Source: an uncultured Clostridium sp.
GTDB taxonomy: Bacteria > Bacillota_A > Clostridia > TANB77 > CAG-508
Length of the DNA: 13,480 bases
Direction: 5' to 3'
Assembly (NCBI GenBank): GCA_905200315.1
Contig: CAJKKA010000036.1
Location: forward strand, 1-13,480
The translations under genes were made by a program, and so were the position numbers. The notes under the pieces are model-generated. The model was not told where the DNA came from. It did no database searches and saw nothing but the letters and a program-made list of their open reading frames with translations. The number at the start of each line of letters is the position of its first letter. The first letter of the stretch is position 1. Positions 1-7,276 of this stretch are shown here, one piece after another.

Positions 1-129
1 TCTCATATTTCCAATTGTTGCATCTTTATATACTGTTGGTCCACATGAATATATTTTTACCTCTCTTTTTTCTAATGGCTTAAATAAATCTTTTTTTCTT
101 GTTAATGTATTATAAAAAAATAAATCCAT
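1..129 (-). CDS. cysS: Cysteinyl-tRNA synthetase, N-terminal 43 codons (runs off window)
   Basis: This gene enters the window only as its first 43 codons. The enzyme charges tRNA-Cys with cysteine in the cytoplasm. The family signature is clear: the opening YNTLTRKK (residues 6-13), [17 protein letters not shown] ending at residue 35, and the class I signature loop TIGNMR at 38-43. C29 sits at the conserved zinc-ligand position of CGPTVY. The usual HIGN tetrapeptide, the CysRS form of the HIGH motif, reads TIGN here, so threonine replaces the first histidine. An AAGGAGG ribosome binding site lies at 140-134, five bases before the ATG at 129. The gene follows the PBP gene on the same strand, separated by a hairpin at 153-173. 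Family assignment is secure; whether the rest of the enzyme is intact cannot be seen. Confidence 0.93.
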   Translation of the reverse strand, partial: MDLFFYNTLTRKKDLFKPLEKREVKIYSCGPTVYKDATIGNMR

Positions 130-152
130 AATACCTCCTTATATTATAATTT

Positions 153-173
153 AAGGCGGATTTTTTCCGCCTT
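153..173 (-). terminator. Hairpin between the PBP gene and cysS
   Basis: A perfect 8-bp stem (AAGGCGGA at 153-160 pairing with TCCGCCTT at 166-173) encloses a five-base loop. It starts nine bases past the PBP stop codon. On the minus strand the tract after the stem is TTAAATTATAAT, a weak U-tract. On the plus strand the tail TTTTATTTTATT is better, but no plus-strand gene ends here. The likely role is termination or attenuation of the PBP transcript before cysS. Confidence 0.6.
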
Positions 174-181
174 TTATTTTA

Positions 182-2872
182 TTAATTTTCTGTGCCATCA
201 ACAGTTGTATTCCCTGTGTCTGTATTATTTGTTGTATTTCCTCCTGTTGTATTATTTTTCTTATTAACTGTTAATATAATTTTAGAGTTTTCATCAACTG
301 TTGTTCCAGATTTTATACTTTGTTTTAAAACTACTCCATCCTCTTTATTTGCATCTGAATCATATTTTATCTCTACTTTTAGTTTCAATCCTTCTAATTT
401 TGATTTAGCACTTGTAACTGATTCTCCTATAACATTTGGAACAGATACTCCACTTGTTTGTGGTGTTTCAACTGTTGTATTATTTTCCACAGTATTTGTT
501 GGTGAGGTATGAACATTGCAAGTTTCTTTTGGTGCTGAAGCTGAACCAGAAATATTTGAATTCCATAGTTTTCCGTTATATTTTGATTCTTTTTCTGGCA
601 ATCCTCCAAATCTTCTAGATTCTTTTTCTGGACAAAATTCTGTTGCTATTTTATTTGTTTCTTTACATATTTCTATTACAGTTCCTGAACTACATGTATC
701 TGTTGGAACAGTTCCTTTTATAAATATATCTGTTACAGTATTGGTACATCCTGCTGCTGGAAGTAAGCCTGTATCTTTGCATATTGTTGCTGTAACTATT
801 CCAGTTGGCTCTTTAAATGATTTTCCTTCAAGATTTTTATGTATTTCTTTGAAAATTGCTGAACTTATTTTTCCTGCGGGGTTTCCAGAATAGTGAACTG
901 TTTCTTGGTCATCATATCCATACCAAGTTGCAGCTGTATAATAAGGTGTAAATTCACAAAGCCATCTATCATAATCATCATTTGTTGTACCTGTTTTAGC
1001 ACATACATCCATTCCAGATATTGCACAATATGTTGCTGTTCCTTTGTTTCCAACAACAGGTTGATTTAATATACTTTTTGTTATATATGCTGCTTGTTCT
1101 GAAAGTACTCTTTCTTTCTTTTGCTCTTTTTCTATTACTATATTTCCACTCTTGTCTTCTATTTTTGTATAAAAGATTGGTTCAATGTATTCTCCACCGT
1201 TCGCTATTGTTGCATATGCTGCCGCCATTTCTAATGGGCTAACTCCCTTAGTTAATCCTCCTAATGCCATTGATAAGTTTTCATCATTTGCAGATTTGCT
1301 ATCTTGACTTGTAACCATAGATGAAATTCCCATTTTCTTTAAGTACTCTATAGATTTTTGTGGTGTTAATTCAGCCATTATTTTTAATGGTATAATATTT
1401 TGAGATATTTCTATTGCATCTCTAACTGTTGATAATCCCTTGTATCCACTATAGTAGTTTTTAGGTTTATAATTTCCAAAACTTGTTTCACAGTCATCAT
1501 ATACTGTTGCAGGAGTTATTATTTTTTCTTCAACTGCTGGTGCAATAACTGCAAGCGGTTTCATTGAAGAACCTGTTTGACGTTTTGATTGAGTAGCTCT
1601 ATTTAGTCCATATGTAAAAGCATCATCACCTAATCCTCCAACTGTTCCAACAACTTGACCTGTTGTTTGATCTATTATTACCATAGCTGCTTGTGAATGT
1701 TTATACTCACCTGTATCTTCATCTTTGTTTTTTCTAGATTTTACAATATATTTATCTTTTTTAAATTCTTCTTCCATTGCACTTTGAACTGTTGAATCTT
1801 GTGTTGTATAAATTTTATATCCTTTTGTATATAATTGAATTTCAGCCATTTCAGCACTCCATCCATTTTTCTCCATTAAATCTTGTTTAGCTTGTTGAAG
1901 AGCTGCAATTGTATGATAAGAATGTCCCGAATTTGAATTTATATTTCCCTTTTTAAATGCTAAACCATTTTCTACTTCTTTCATAGCATTGTTATATTCT
2001 TCATCACTATCTATATATCCTAATTCATGCATTTTTGTTAAAACTGTTTGTGTTCTTTTTATTATTTTATCTTTTTGATCTTGTGAATCACTAAATGGCT
2101 TATATAAACTTGGTGAATTATTTATTCCTGCTAAATATGCACTTTCTGCTAGACTTAATTCATTTGCTGATTTACTAAAGTATAATTGTGATGCTGTTTC
2201 AACACCATATGCTTGGCCTCCAAGTCCAATTAAGTTTAAGTACAATTCTAGTATTTGTTCTTTTGTAAGCATTTGTTCTACTTGGTATGCTTTAGACATT
2301 TCTTTTACTTTTCTTAAAATCCCTGCAATTCCTGATCTATCTTTATCTTGTGTTAGATTTTTTACTAATTGTTGTGTTATTGTACTTCCACCAAATGATG
2401 AGCTTCCACCTTTAAAAATATAATTTACTGTTGCAGCCGTTGTTCTTTTTAAATCTACTCCGTGGTGTTCATAAAATCTTTCGTCTTCAATTGCCACAAA
2501 GGCTTTTGGTAGATATTTGTTCATCTCGTCTATGGTAATAACTTTTCTTTTCTCATCTTTTGAAAGTTCTGCAATTAGATTTCCATCTTTATCATATGCC
2601 GTTGCATTTACACTACTTAAAGTTAAATCATCTTTGCTAATTTTAAAGTCATCTCCAAATAGTCCAAAAAAAGCTCCTGCAATTACTCCTATTGCAATAA
2701 TAATTAAAGCAAGTAAGGCTATTACACAAACTTTTATTACTTTTTTTGCTTTTGTATGATTATTCCTTTTGTTTCCTTTTACTTTATTATTTTTTTCTTT
2801 TATTTTTTTATTTGCTTCATGAGTGTGTGTTCTATTTTTTTCATTTTCTCTTTTACTATTATATTCAGACAT
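182..2872 (-). CDS. ponA: Class A penicillin-binding protein (PBP1A type) with C-terminal PASTA domain
   Basis: This bifunctional peptidoglycan synthase polymerises lipid II into glycan strands and cross-links the stem peptides outside the membrane. Its 896 residues contain a basic cytoplasmic tail (1-46), one transmembrane helix (about 47-70) and a GT51 transglycosylase domain with EDERFYEHHG (129-138, catalytic E129), GGSTITQQ (161-168) and KEQILELYLN (204-213). The transpeptidase domain has the SxxK motif S435-K438, SQN at 490-492 and KTGT at 626-629. A cysteine-containing stretch (C698, C709, C727, C736, C747, C785) follows, then an Asn/Thr-rich linker, one PASTA repeat (about 809-871) and an Asn/Thr-rich tail. 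All catalytic motifs are intact and the length is normal. AGGAGG at 2886-2881 supports the start, and a promoter lies just upstream. Which class A paralogue this is cannot be settled, so the symbol is a family-level choice. Confidence 0.95.
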   Translation of the reverse strand: MSEYNSKRENEKNRTHTHEANKKIKEKNNKVKGNKRNNHTKAKKVIKVCVIALLALIIIAIGVIAGAFFGLFGDDFKISKDDLTLSSVNATAYDKDGNLIAELSKDEKRKVITIDEMNKYLPKAFVAIEDERFYEHHGVDLKRTTAATVNYIFKGGSSSFGGSTITQQLVKNLTQDKDRSGIAGILRKVKEMSKAYQVEQMLTKEQILELYLNLIGLGGQAYGVETASQLYFSKSANELSLAESAYLAGINNSPSLYKPFSDSQDQKDKIIKRTQTVLTKMHELGYIDSDEEYNNAMKEVENGLAFKKGNINSNSGHSYHTIAALQQAKQDLMEKNGWSAEMAEIQLYTKGYKIYTTQDSTVQSAMEEEFKKDKYIVKSRKNKDEDTGEYKHSQAAMVIIDQTTGQVVGTVGGLGDDAFTYGLNRATQSKRQTGSSMKPLAVIAPAVEEKIITPATVYDDCETSFGNYKPKNYYSGYKGLSTVRDAIEISQNIIPLKIMAELTPQKSIEYLKKMGISSMVTSQDSKSANDENLSMALGGLTKGVSPLEMAAAYATIANGGEYIEPIFYTKIEDKSGNIVIEKEQKKERVLSEQAAYITKSILNQPVVGNKGTATYCAISGMDVCAKTGTTNDDYDRWLCEFTPYYTAATWYGYDDQETVHYSGNPAGKISSAIFKEIHKNLEGKSFKEPTGIVTATICKDTGLLPAAGCTNTVTDIFIKGTVPTDTCSSGTVIEICKETNKIATEFCPEKESRRFGGLPEKESKYNGKLWNSNISGSASAPKETCNVHTSPTNTVENNTTVETPQTSGVSVPNVIGESVTSAKSKLEGLKLKVEIKYDSDANKEDGVVLKQSIKSGTTVDENSKIILTVNKKNNTTGGNTTNNTDTGNTTVDGTEN

Positions 2873-2912
2873 TTTAAAGTCCTCCTTATATAACTTATTT
2901 TTTCACACTGTC

Positions 2913-2941
2913 ATTATATTACAAAATTAAAAAAATATAAA
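2913..2941 (-). promoter_or_regulatory. Sigma-A-type promoter of the PBP gene
   Basis: On the minus strand TTTATA (2941-2936) is followed by exactly 17 bases and TATAAT (2918-2913). The -10 is perfect and the -35 matches TTGACA at four of six positions. The predicted start near 2906 gives a leader of about 34 nt carrying AGGAGG at 2886-2881. The terminator at 2972-3026 lies directly upstream, so the gene appears to be independently transcribed. Confidence 0.55.
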
Positions 2942-2971
2942 GTGTTTTTTATAATTTTTAATATTAATATG

Positions 2972-3026
2972 AAAAGAGGACATATTTATTACTTTTCCCA
3001 TAAAAATAATAGATATGCCCTCTTTT
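2972..3026 (-). terminator. Long hairpin terminator after the coiled-coil gene
   Basis: Two arms of 20 bases (2972-2991 and 3007-3026) pair with one mismatch (2980/3018) and one T:G position (2986/3012) around a 15-base loop. The foot of the stem is AAAAGAGG/CCTCTTTT. It lies eight bases past the stop of the 3035-3466 gene. The run of T at 3023-3028 makes it look like a terminator in the plus direction too, so it may work both ways and shield the PBP promoter. Confidence 0.7.
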
Positions 3027-3034
3027 TTAGACTT

Positions 3035-3466
3035 TTATTTAGATACCTGAATTTGTAATGTTTTCTCTAAGTAGTTTATTCTTTCTTCATGATTAAAAAT
3101 TGCAGCTGAATTAATATTATTTGACTTTTCTAAAACGCTTAATCTTTGATTTTGAATATCTTCTGTTTCGCTTTTGCTATTTAAGCATTCAACAGCTAAT
3201 GCAAAATCTCTTCCATATTTTTCTTCAAAATAAGTCATTTGATCTGAAATTCTTTGGTCAATTCTTCTATAGAATTTTTCTTCTTGTTCTTGGAATCTTT
3301 GATCCAATTTTTTATCAAGTTTTTCTTCCTGTTCTTTGAATCTCTGATCCAATTTTTTATCAAGTTTTTCTTCCTGTTCTTTGAATCTCTGATTCATTTC
3401 GTCTCGTAAGCCTCCAACTTCTGTTTTTACTATTATAGCAATTTGATTTAAATCTTCTTTTGTCAT
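3035..3466 (-). CDS. Small coiled-coil protein with 15-residue tandem repeats, function unknown
   Basis: I do not recognise a named family. The 143-residue protein is highly charged, has no signal peptide or membrane helix, and is probably cytoplasmic. Residues 26-40 (QRFKEQEEKLDKKLD) are repeated exactly at 41-55 and again, diverged, at 56-70; the heptad-like spacing predicts a long coiled coil. The C-terminal part (about 78-143) is not repetitive and ends in another predicted helical stretch. The start at 3466 is chosen because it has a textbook AAGGAGGTGA site at 3480-3472 and the promoter -10 lies at 3501-3496. A longer reading from 3505 would begin upstream of the transcription start. 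The gene stands alone between its own promoter and a strong terminator. A structural or scaffolding role is possible but is only a guess. Confidence 0.8.
   Translation of the reverse strand: MTKEDLNQIAIIVKTEVGGLRDEMNQRFKEQEEKLDKKLDQRFKEQEEKLDKKLDQRFQEQEEKFYRRIDQRISDQMTYFEEKYGRDFALAVECLNSKSETEDIQNQRLSVLEKSNNINSAAIFNHEERINYLEKTLQIQVSK
3256..3390 (-). repeat. 45-bp tandem repeat, two near-identical copies plus one degenerate
   Basis: The units 3301-3345 and 3346-3390 are nearly identical at the DNA level. The unit 3256-3300 is a diverged third copy. Each encodes 15 residues of the coiled coil. Near-identity at synonymous positions indicates recent duplication or slippage, so the copy number may vary between strains. 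Confidence 0.85.
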
Positions 3467-3495
3467 ATTTTCACCTCCTTTCAAATATTGGTAAA

Positions 3496-3524
3496 ATTTT
3501 ATCATATGTTTTTTATTATTTCAA
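3496..3524 (-). promoter_or_regulatory. Sigma-A-type promoter of the coiled-coil gene
   Basis: On the minus strand TTGAAA (3524-3519), 17 bases, then TAAAAT (3501-3496). Both hexamers match consensus at five of six positions. The predicted start near 3489 leaves a short leader containing the AAGGAGGTGA site, which fixes the gene start at 3466. Confidence 0.7.
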
Positions 3525-3667
3525 TGCTTTTTTTATATTTAAGTTTCGGTTTTGTGTATATGTGTCAATGATGTGAAACAAACTTTTCTAAAAAAAATTT
3601 GTATTTATCGAGCAATATCTCTGTCTGCTCGCTTTACGAAACCTCTTTTATTTTTAATTTGCATTCA
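3525..3667. other. Non-coding stretch with one small hairpin
   Basis: No supported gene is visible here. A 6-bp hairpin, CGAGCA (3609-3614) with TGCTCG (3626-3631), has an 11-base loop. On the minus strand a run of eight T (3597-3590) follows it 11 bases later, too far for a convincing intrinsic terminator. It could be a decayed terminator of the gene whose 3' remnant lies just upstream at 3668-3856. Confidence 0.35.
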
Positions 3668-3856
3668 TTAGTAAATTAAAAACAATTTATAATGATATCC
3701 CATTTCATAGCCACTAGCTCTTATATAACTAGCATCTACTGTCACTTTTCCTTTTTCCTTATCATAGCTTATAATTGATTTAAGTGTTTGATTATCATCT
3801 TTCCAAAAATTACAATCTGGTCTATTTCCATATTGTAGTGTTGACAATACATTTTT
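3668..3856 (-). pseudogene. Orphan 3' end of an unidentified gene
   Basis: This frame is open for 62 codons and ends at TAA (3670-3668). It contains protein-like sequence: QYGNRPDCNFWKDD (residues 8-21), then a stretch with KVTVDASYIRASGYEMGYHY. Upstream the frame is closed by TAA at 3859-3857. There is no in-frame ATG and no ribosome binding site, so it cannot be expressed as it stands. The break coincides with a perfect palindromic hairpin (3860-3876), suggesting that an insertion or deletion removed the 5' part. I cannot name the parent family. A possible alternative is chance open sequence in AT-rich DNA, but the composition (W, C, G, P, mixed charges) is richer than usual for noise. Confidence 0.5.
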
Positions 3857-3859
3857 TTA

Positions 3860-3876
3860 GGCACGGATATCGTGCC
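3860..3876. repeat. Perfect short palindrome at a gene-remnant boundary
   Basis: GGCACG (3860-3865) pairs with CGTGCC (3871-3876) around a GATAT loop. It is unusually GC-rich for this window. No T-tract follows on the minus strand, so it is a poor terminator for the operon ending at 3915. It sits exactly where the 3668-3856 reading frame is cut off and may be a foreign palindromic element. Confidence 0.5.
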
Positions 3877-3914
3877 CATTCATATTTATTAATTTATTTT
3901 TAAATTCAGTACTT

Positions 3915-4475
3915 CTATGCTTCTAACCATTTTTTGTATTCTCTTTCTATTACATCTGCTGTATCTTCTGGAGTTTGGTTTGTTGTATCTATTACTAAGT
4001 CGTAATTTGATTCGTCTTCTTTTCTTACTCCATATAGGTTCCAGTATCTTTCGTTTTCTAATGAGTATCTTTTTATTAAGTCTTGTTTTTGCTCTTCTAC
4101 TGTATTAAAGTTTTCTGAACTTTTTCTTAGTTCATCATTAAATGCTCTTTTGGCTGCAACATCTATATCTACTTTTAGATAAACTTTAAAAGATTCTGGT
4201 ACTGCATACCATCCTAAACGTGCATCTATTATAAAGTTGTCGTGTGTTTTTGCATATTCTGCTGCACTATTTTCTATTTTTCTATCTATTTCTGGATGTT
4301 CTTTTACATAAATATTAAAGCTTGTAACATCCATTCCACTTTCTCTTGCAAGTTTTCTAAAGTAGTCTCCATTTTTATATACTCCAAATTTAAGTCTTTC
4401 CATTAAAACTTTAGAAACTGAACCTTTTCCACTTGCAAGTTCTCCTCCAAGTGAAATTATGTGTTTTTTTGACAT
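3915..4475 (-). CDS. Cytidylate-kinase-like P-loop kinase (archaeal CMP kinase type)
   Basis: The 186-residue protein resembles the small archaeal-type (d)CMP kinase family, which transfers phosphate from ATP to CMP or dCMP. A P-loop GELASGKGS lies at 11-19 with the invariant lysine K17. It is followed by the diagnostic block NGDYFRKLARESGMD, the HPEIDRKIE segment, and a hydrophobic strand with DARLGWYAVP, where the family has its GR/AG region. A lid-like basic segment (RAFNDELRKS) follows. The substrate is inferred from family resemblance only; other small-molecule kinases share this fold. A ribosome binding site AAGGAGT lies about 8 bases upstream of the ATG. It is the last gene of the rsmE-yicC-remA-rpoZ operon, 17 nt after rpoZ. 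In Bacillota a nucleotide kinase (Gmk) normally sits in this block, so it may be a positional substitute, though not necessarily a functional one. Confidence 0.75.
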   Translation of the reverse strand: MSKKHIISLGGELASGKGSVSKVLMERLKFGVYKNGDYFRKLARESGMDVTSFNIYVKEHPEIDRKIENSAAEYAKTHDNFIIDARLGWYAVPESFKVYLKVDIDVAAKRAFNDELRKSSENFNTVEEQKQDLIKRYSLENERYWNLYGVRKEDESNYDLVIDTTNQTPEDTADVIEREYKKWLEA

Positions 4476-4492
4476 AATGATACTCCTTTTTA

Positions 4493-4687
4493 TTATATTT
4501 TTTCGACTTTTCCTTCTGCTATTTCATTTACTGCAAGTGTTACAGGTGATTCTTCTTTTACATTTGTCATAGGTTTATCTCCTGCAGCAATCTGTCTTGC
4601 TCTTTTTGCAGCCATAACAACTAGAGTATATCTGTTGTCTATACCTTTTATTTTTAATAATTCGTTTACACTTGGTTTTACCATCAT
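4493..4687 (-). CDS. rpoZ: DNA-directed RNA polymerase omega subunit
   Basis: Omega binds the beta-prime subunit and assists assembly and stability of RNA polymerase. The 64-residue protein carries the family core: PSVNELLKIKGIDNRYTLV at the N-terminus, then MAAKRARQIA (about 25-34), the helix contacting beta-prime, and the acidic PVTLAVNEIAEGKV tail. The length is typical of the short Gram-positive form. Two consecutive ATGs (4687 and 4684) are possible. The first is preferred because AGGAGG at 4702-4697 lies nine bases upstream. That site is inside the last codons of remA and only two bases separate the genes, so translation is probably coupled. Confidence 0.95.
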   Translation of the reverse strand: MMVKPSVNELLKIKGIDNRYTLVVMAAKRARQIAAGDKPMTNVKEESPVTLAVNEIAEGKVEKI

Positions 4688-4689
4688 TT

Positions 4690-4950
4690 TTACATTCCTC
4701 CTAATTCTTCTTTTTCATCTTTGTCTAACCTTCCTGCAACAGTTTCTGGTTGAACAGCAGATAAAACTATATGTCCTGAATCCATTATAACTACAGCTCT
4801 TGTTCTTCTTCCACATGTTGCATCTATAGCGTTTCCAGATTCTTTTGCTTCTTGTACTATTCTTTTTATTGGTGCAGATTCTGGACTTACTATTGCTACT
4901 ATTCTATTTGCTGAAACTGTATTTCCAAACCCAATATTAATTAATTGCAT
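4690..4950 (-). CDS. remA: Extracellular matrix regulator RemA (DUF370)
   Basis: RemA is a small DNA-binding regulator that in Bacillus subtilis activates biofilm matrix and osmoprotection genes and forms oligomeric rings. This 86-residue copy is nearly textbook: [20 protein letters not shown] at the N-terminus, SPESAPIKR, then [18 protein letters not shown] and [13 protein letters not shown]. The basic RRTR segment belongs to the DNA-binding surface in this family. The start at 4950 is chosen over an upstream in-frame ATG at 4998 because the family begins here and AGGAGG, overlapping the yicC stop codon, lies at the correct distance. The gene follows yicC by 10 nt and precedes rpoZ by 2 nt, matching conserved Bacillota order except that gmk is missing between remA and rpoZ. 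Confidence 0.95.
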   Translation of the reverse strand: MQLINIGFGNTVSANRIVAIVSPESAPIKRIVQEAKESGNAIDATCGRRTRAVVIMDSGHIVLSAVQPETVAGRLDKDEKEELGGM

Positions 4951-4960
4951 TTTTGGCCTC

Positions 4961-5842
4961 CTATTCAATATTTTGTACTTGTTCCCTGATATTTTCAATT
5001 TCAGTTTTTATGTTTATAACTTCATTAGTAATTTCTAAGCAATTTGCTTTAGAGCCTATTGTGTTTGTCTCTCTGTTCATTTCTTGGATTATAAAATCCA
5101 ATTTTTTTCCTATTGTGTTATATTCGTTTTCTTGTATAAGACTTTCAAACTGTTCTATATGGCTTTTTAGTCTTGTAACTTCTTCCTCTATAGAACATTT
5201 ATCTGCAAATATAACAACTTCCTGTTCTAGTCTTTGTTTATCAACTTCGTTAGATTGTAAAATTTCTTTTATTCGTGTTTCTAATTTTACTACATATTCC
5301 TTAATAAGTCCAGTGGAAAGTTCAGAAACTTTATCAACTTTTTTAGATATTTCATTTATTCTTATTTCCATATCTTCTGCAAGTTTTGTTCCTTCAACCT
5401 TTTTCATATTCATAAAACTTTCAATTGCTTCTTTTAGTGGAATTGCTATTTCTTGTTTTATTTGTTCTTCATCTTCTTCATCTTTTATTTCTAAAACTTC
5501 TGGCATTTTTGAGATATTCATTGCCGTAATATCATCTTTTACTCCATAATCTTCTACCAATCTTCTAAGCGATTTTATGTATATTTCAGCCATTTCTTTA
5601 TTTATACTTATATTTTTACCAAGAGAACTATAATTATTAAATGTTATATTTACATCAATCTTCCCTCTTGATATATTCTTCAGTACTTCTTTTTTTATAA
5701 ATTCTTCTAAATAACTTATATTTCTTGGTAATCGAACTGATACATCTGAATATTTATAATTTACAGATTTTATTTCTACTATGTACTCTCTACCATCTAT
5801 TTGGTATTTTGCTCTACCAAAGCCTGTCATACTTTTTAACAT
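4961..5842 (-). CDS. yicC: YicC family endoribonuclease
   Basis: YicC/YloC proteins are metal-dependent endoribonucleases involved in RNA turnover. The 293-residue protein begins with the hallmark [11 protein letters not shown], continues with the YicC N-terminal domain (about 1-155), and ends in the DUF1732 domain with the signature [20 protein letters not shown] (about 247-266). The acidic stretch [10 protein letters not shown] near residue 117 is a variable linker. The ATG at 5842 has only a modest site (AGGTG), which overlaps the stop codon of the preceding membrane-protein gene, suggesting translational coupling. Its own stop TAG runs into the AGGAGG of remA. Length and motifs are complete. 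Confidence 0.95.
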   Translation of the reverse strand: MLKSMTGFGRAKYQIDGREYIVEIKSVNYKYSDVSVRLPRNISYLEEFIKKEVLKNISRGKIDVNITFNNYSSLGKNISINKEMAEIYIKSLRRLVEDYGVKDDITAMNISKMPEVLEIKDEEDEEQIKQEIAIPLKEAIESFMNMKKVEGTKLAEDMEIRINEISKKVDKVSELSTGLIKEYVVKLETRIKEILQSNEVDKQRLEQEVVIFADKCSIEEEVTRLKSHIEQFESLIQENEYNTIGKKLDFIIQEMNRETNTIGSKANCLEITNEVINIKTEIENIREQVQNIE

Positions 5843-5852
5843 TTATATACAC

Positions 5853-6383
5853 CTACTTTCTTTTTCTTGTTGTATTTTTTACTTTTTGTGGTTTCTCTTT
5901 TTTTATAATTTCTTCAATATCATTTAAAGATTTTAAATATTCTTTCTTTGTTTTTCTGTATATAATTATATCTTTAAAAATGTAATATATTGAAAATACA
6001 TATGCAAACAAAGCTAAATATGGTATATACTTACTTTCGTTTATAATACATATATATTTACAAAACATTGTTATAATAGATAAAGCAATTAGTTCAATTC
6101 CTGTATACATTGAACTAACACTTTCTTTTTTGTAGCTATATTCTAAAACAATTATAGATAAAACACCTATACTTAATGTAAATATTTTCAATAATTTTAT
6201 GTATTCAATAATTTCTATATTATTTATTCCAAATATAAAAAAATTAAAATATAACATAATTACTATAGCCATTAATAAATTTTCAAATATTTTTTTATTT
6301 AATTTACTTTCTATTTCTTGTGGCATTTTTCTTTTTTTCTCAATTTTCTGCTCTATTTCATTTATTATTCTTTCTTCTTCCAT
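5853..6383 (-). CDS. Four-helix membrane protein of unknown function
   Basis: I do not recognise a named family. The 176-residue protein has a charged, Glu/Lys-rich N-terminal helix (1-32), four predicted membrane segments (about 34-54, 62-81, 94-114 and 119-139) and a strongly basic C-terminal tail ending NTTRKRK. The pattern suggests both termini are cytoplasmic. No catalytic motif or signal peptide is visible. Start choice is firm: AAGGAGG lies eight bases before the ATG at 6383. It sits between rsmE (20 nt upstream when rsmE is read through its frameshift) and yicC (10 nt downstream), so it is co-transcribed with RNA-processing genes. That position alone does not reveal a function. Confidence 0.85.
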   Translation of the reverse strand: MEEERIINEIEQKIEKKRKMPQEIESKLNKKIFENLLMAIVIMLYFNFFIFGINNIEIIEYIKLLKIFTLSIGVLSIIVLEYSYKKESVSSMYTGIELIALSIITMFCKYICIINESKYIPYLALFAYVFSIYYIFKDIIIYRKTKKEYLKSLNDIEEIIKKEKPQKVKNTTRKRK

Positions 6384-6403
6384 AACAAAGGCCTCCTTTT
6401 TAT

Positions 6404-7154
6404 TTAATTAAAATCTCCTAATTCAAACATTAAAATACTGGTTAGTGCTATTGCCACTGTTTCTGTTCTTAAAATTCGTTTTCCAAGTGTAACGATACTT
6501 GCTCCATTTTCTTTTAATTTTAGTATCTCCTGTTTGTCTATTCCGTCCTTCTGGTCCTATTATAATTGCTACTTTATTAATATTCTCTTTTTGTTTTAGT
6601 TTATTAATTTCACTTTTTATACTATAATTTTCTTCATTTTCATATGCTACAATTACACTATCAAAATTTTTCATTTTGTTTATTAATTCACTTATATTAC
6701 ATATATTATTTACTCTTGGTACTATATCTCTTCCACATTGTTTTGCAGCAACTTCAGCAATTTTTTGCCATCTTTCAATTTTCTTTATTTTATCTTTTTC
6801 TTTTAATTTGACCACACAATTTTTCATTTTCAAAGGAACAAATTCATATGCACCAAGCTCAATACATTTTTGTATCACAAGCTCCATTTTTTCCTGTTTT
6901 GGTAGCCCTTGAAAAATAGTTACTTTTAATTTTGATTCTGCCTCGCTTTTTACACTCTTTATAATTTCACATTCAATTTCTTCACTTAATATATTTAAAA
7001 TGCTACATAGAAAATTATCTCCGTTATTTTTATTACAAACCTCTAGTTCATCTCCTACATTTTTTCTAAGTACATTTTTTATATGATTATAATCTTCTGT
7101 TATATATATTTTATTACTTTTTATATTCTCATTTTCGACAAAGAATTTTGGCAT
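6404..7154 (-). pseudogene. rsmE: 16S rRNA m3U1498 methyltransferase RsmE, frameshifted by one inserted base
   Basis: RsmE methylates N3 of U1498 in 16S rRNA using S-adenosylmethionine. The reading frame from 7154 shows the PUA-like N-terminal domain (1-70), then the SPOUT domain with FQGLPKQEKMELVIQK (81-96), LGAYEFVPL and IIIGPEG (197-203). After G203 the sequence becomes nonsense and stops at 6423. Dropping the single base at 6545 (C on the minus strand) restores GPEGGIDKQEIL and then the expected TLGKRILRTETVAIALT ending, with TAA at 6406-6404; the repaired protein is 249 residues. The lost part holds the SAM-binding knot, so the truncated product should be inactive. A sequencing or assembly error is equally possible. 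The start has GAGAGGA upstream, and this is the first gene of the operon. Confidence 0.85.
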
Positions 7155-7182
7155 AATAATTCCTCTCTTTTTAACTTTGTAA

Positions 7183-7211
7183 ATTATATCATTTTAGATA
7201 TAATTATTCAA
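7183..7211 (-). promoter_or_regulatory. Sigma-A promoter of the rsmE-yicC-remA-rpoZ operon
   Basis: On the minus strand TTGAAT (7211-7206), 17 bases, and a perfect TATAAT (7188-7183). The predicted start near 7176 gives a leader of about 22 nt before the rsmE ATG. No comparably good promoter was seen within the downstream genes. Confidence 0.75.
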
Positions 7212-7276
7212 GTTTTGAAATTATATATTAAAAAGATTTTATGATTGATTTTTGATAAAATCCTATATATTAATTT

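Noticed and set aside
143..148. TATAAT on the minus strand just before cysS, as its promoter
   Set aside because: Transcription would start inside or after the AAGGAGG at 140-134, removing the ribosome binding site.
3256..3390. CRISPR-like direct repeats
   Set aside because: The units are contiguous without spacers and keep the reading frame of a coding sequence.
3467..3505. Thirteen extra N-terminal codons for the coiled-coil protein (start at 3505)
   Set aside because: The added codons span the ribosome binding site (GGAGGTGA) of the start at 3466, and position 3505 lies upstream of the predicted transcription start near 3489.
3860..3876. Terminator of the rsmE-rpoZ-kinase operon
   Set aside because: On the minus strand the stem is followed by TAAAAAAATG, the opposite of a U-tract, and it lies 39 bases past the stop. 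Listed as a palindrome instead.
4951..4998. Upstream start for RemA at 4998
   Set aside because: It would overlap the yicC end and add 16 residues not found in the family; the ATG at 4950 has AGGAGG at the right distance.
4953..5549. 198-residue plus-strand open frame
   Set aside because: It lies antisense inside yicC, is made of Ser/Ile/Phe-rich sequence typical of the complement of an AT-rich gene, and has no ribosome binding site.
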